From positions 1 through 6,324 of the forward strand of contig CALBPV010000010.1 in NCBI GenBank assembly GCA_937899265.1: a stretch of 6,324 nucleotides of DNA. Reading direction: 5' to 3'. The notes under the pieces are model-generated. The model did not search any database, was not told the DNA's origin, and saw nothing but the letters and a program-made list of their open reading frames with translations. This stretch comes from an uncultured Bacteroidales bacterium. GTDB taxonomy: Bacteria > Bacteroidota > Bacteroidia > Bacteroidales > UBA3663. The translations under genes and the position numbers were made by a program. Below, piece after piece: positions 4,840-6,324 of this stretch; position 1 is the stretch's first letter; every line of letters begins with the position of its first letter.

Positions 4840-4872
4840 AAGGCGACCGGAACAGAATCCGGCCGCCTTTGT
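4840..4872. terminator. Stem-loop terminator between dnaK and the MATE gene
   Basis: AAGGCG-a-CCGG (4840-4850) pairs with CCGG-c-CGCCTT (4859-4869): 10 pairs and one mismatch around an 8-base loop, followed by TTTGTTGTTG. It lies 24 bases after the dnaK stop codon and before the convergent MATE gene end, so it probably serves dnaK and perhaps both genes. Confidence 0.8.
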
Positions 4873-4896
4873 TGTTGTCCGGCAGGTCACAGACTT

Positions 4897-6198
4897 TCAC
4901 TCCAGCCTGAGCAGACGGGGAGCCATAACGGTCTGGGCGATGCTGCGCACCGCGAGATAGACGATGAAGGCGAGCCAGAGACGGTGGTTGGTGTCCCCGA
5001 CGGGCAGCAGGAAAAAGACCGCAAAGAAGAGGACGGTGGCCCACACGATGGACCACAGCATCTGGCGCGTGGCCGTCAGGCCGATGTAGATGCCGTCCCA
5101 CGCAAAGGTGGCAAAAGAAGCCAGCGGAATGGCGATGCCCCAAGGGAGGTAGGCCTCGACAGAGGGAAGGAGGGAGGTGTCGTCGGTGAGCAGGCCCAGG
5201 AGGGACATTCCGCCCGAGGCATAGAGAGCGGTGAAGAGCACCGTGATGATGAAAGCCCAGAGGAAGAGTTGGCGTACGGCACGCAGGAGCAAGGTCCGGT
5301 TGCGGGCTCCGTAGAAACGTCCCGTGAGCGCCTCGCCTGCCGATGCAAAGCCGTCGGAGAAATAGCTGAAGAGGGTGAAGAGCTGCATGAGGAGCGTGTT
5401 GACAGCCAGCAGCGTATCGCCCAAGCGTGCCCCGATAGCGGTGACGGAACAGGTGACCACAATCATCAGCAGCATGCGGAAGAAGATGTCGAGGTTGGTG
5501 CGGAAATAGCGGGAGAGGGGGATGCGGGGAGCCGAAGCGGAGGCAGACGGACGGAAGACGAAGCGGTACTTGCGCCACATCAGCCCACCGACGAAGAGCA
5601 GTCCCGCCCACTGGGAGAGCAGCGTGCCGAGCGCAATGCCCTCAATGCCCATGCCGGCACCGAAGACAAAGACGGCGGAGAGGAGGATGTTGGTGAGATT
5701 CTGGAAGACGGCGAGCCACATGGGATAGAGGGCATTCTGCATGCCGATGAGCCAGCCGTTGACGGCAAAGAGACAGAGTACGGCGGGCGCTCCCCACACG
5801 CGTATATTATAATAGGAGGAAGCGAGACGCCACACTTCGTCGGTGGGCGCAATGAGCACGTGTGCTGCCTGCAGAATGGGCCACTGGAGCAGCAGAATGG
5901 CCACACCGGCCACCAGACCTATCTTCGCCCCGAGATGCAACACCTGACGTTGGGCCTCGGGGTCGTTGCTCCCGTAAGCCTGGGCCGTGAGCCCGGAGGA
6001 CGAGATGCGCAGGAAGTTGAAAACCCAATAGACCATGTTGAAGATGAGGCCACCCACGCTGACGGCTCCCAGCACGACCGCCGCACCGCCGGCAGAGGGT
6101 GCATGACCCGCGATGGCGAGATCGACGATGCCGAGGAGGGGTACCGTGATGTTGGTGAGAATGGCCGGAATTGCCAGCCGGAGAATTTGGCGATGCAT
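4897..6198 (-). CDS. MATE family efflux transporter, DinF-like
   Basis: A 433-residue polytopic inner-membrane protein of the MATE (MatE) family, which exports drugs or metabolites by H+ or Na+ antiport. About 12 hydrophobic segments form two similar halves (about 1-210 and 235-430) with a short polar link near 217-232 (SASASAPRIP). Family features include AIPAILTNITVPLLGIVDLAIAG at 9-31 (D26 in the TM1 position that is acidic in DinF-type members), GLTAQAYGSND (69-79), and in the second half SDGFASAGEALTGRFYGARN (281-300) and WDGIYIGLTATRQM (367-380). The length is typical. The start is firm: an in-frame stop (6217-6219) lies seven codons upstream and MHRQILRLAIPAI fits the family. No Shine-Dalgarno is evident. 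A heptad array begins 16 bases upstream. The substrate cannot be predicted. The 422-codon opposite-strand frame (4984-6252) is a shadow. Confidence 0.95.
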   Translation of the reverse strand: MHRQILRLAIPAILTNITVPLLGIVDLAIAGHAPSAGGAAVVLGAVSVGGLIFNMVYWVFNFLRISSSGLTAQAYGSNDPEAQRQVLHLGAKIGLVAGVAILLLQWPILQAAHVLIAPTDEVWRLASSYYNIRVWGAPAVLCLFAVNGWLIGMQNALYPMWLAVFQNLTNILLSAVFVFGAGMGIEGIALGTLLSQWAGLLFVGGLMWRKYRFVFRPSASASAPRIPLSRYFRTNLDIFFRMLLMIVVTCSVTAIGARLGDTLLAVNTLLMQLFTLFSYFSDGFASAGEALTGRFYGARNRTLLLRAVRQLFLWAFIITVLFTALYASGGMSLLGLLTDDTSLLPSVEAYLPWGIAIPLASFATFAWDGIYIGLTATRQMLWSIVWATVLFFAVFFLLPVGDTNHRLWLAFIVYLAVRSIAQTVMAPRLLRLE

Positions 6199-6214
6199 GG
6201 GAACAATGTTGAAA

Positions 6215-6324
6215 AGTCAAAGGTCAAAGGTCAAAGGCGCTCTACGTCCTAAAGGACGGTCAAGAACTTCGGTCAAAGGTCTAAGGTCAAAGGTCCGAAG
6301 AGACCGGTCTAAGGTCTAAGGTCA
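6215..6324 (+). repeat. Second heptad/hairpin array upstream of the MATE gene
   Basis: Units AGTCAAA, GGTCAAA, GGTCAAA (6215-6235) are followed by a linker with GTCC-TAAA-GGAC (6246-6257), more heptads (6271-6291), a second linker GGTC-cgaaga-GACC (6292-6305), then GGTCTAA units to the window end. CTTCGG (6267-6272) can also pair with CCGAAG (6295-6300). It is the same family as 1722-1903 with other linkers, and probably continues past the window. It occupies the likely MATE promoter/leader region. Confidence 0.85.

Noticed and set aside
4984..6252. 422-codon plus-strand frame opposite the MATE gene
   Set aside because: It is an antisense shadow in GC-rich DNA, with low-complexity Glu/Gly/Asp/Arg composition and no motif.

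Overview
The window looks like a Bacteroidota chromosome, most likely order Bacteroidales. The support is a DnaK ending in PFEEVK, a GxxExxY protein, a very short TSC-ending ORF of the 'smalltalk' type, A-rich ribosome-binding regions, and one good match to the Bacteroidetes -7 box (TAnnTTTG). The genus cannot be read from the sequence.

Layout. (1) Positions 1-1523 are an accessory, repeat-dominated segment. A perfect direct repeat (1-367 and 1157-1523, constant offset 1156) brackets one AT-rich gene for a GxxExxY PD-(D/E)XK-like protein (453-890, minus). Each repeat copy holds a tandem array of 39-bp units followed by a 121-bp imperfect palindrome that folds on paper into a cloverleaf. A diverged palindrome of exactly the same length and architecture lies in opposite orientation at 1026-1146. 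(2) Positions 1568-1678 encode a 36-residue membrane microprotein. (3) Positions 1683-2103 hold several adjoining families of period-7 repeats with TGAA-loop hairpins, then a long imperfect inverted repeat. (4) Positions 2158-4815 are housekeeping: ispF (minus, isoprenoid precursor synthesis) and dnaK (plus, Hsp70 chaperone), divergently transcribed from a 261-bp intergenic region. (5) Positions 4897-6198 are a MATE-type transporter gene (minus), convergent with dnaK across a strong stem-loop. (6) From 6215 to the window end a heptad array of the same family as in (3) reappears, just upstream of the MATE start codon.

The genes do not form an operon: ispF, dnaK and the MATE gene each have their own orientation and serve unrelated pathways. 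The interest is in the non-coding repeats. The two diverged 121-bp palindromes keep length, hairpin order and flanking T-rich blocks while changing both sides of several stems. That suggests selection on a folded RNA or single-stranded DNA, or a family of small mobile palindromes. I do not recognise this element, and no database search could be run.
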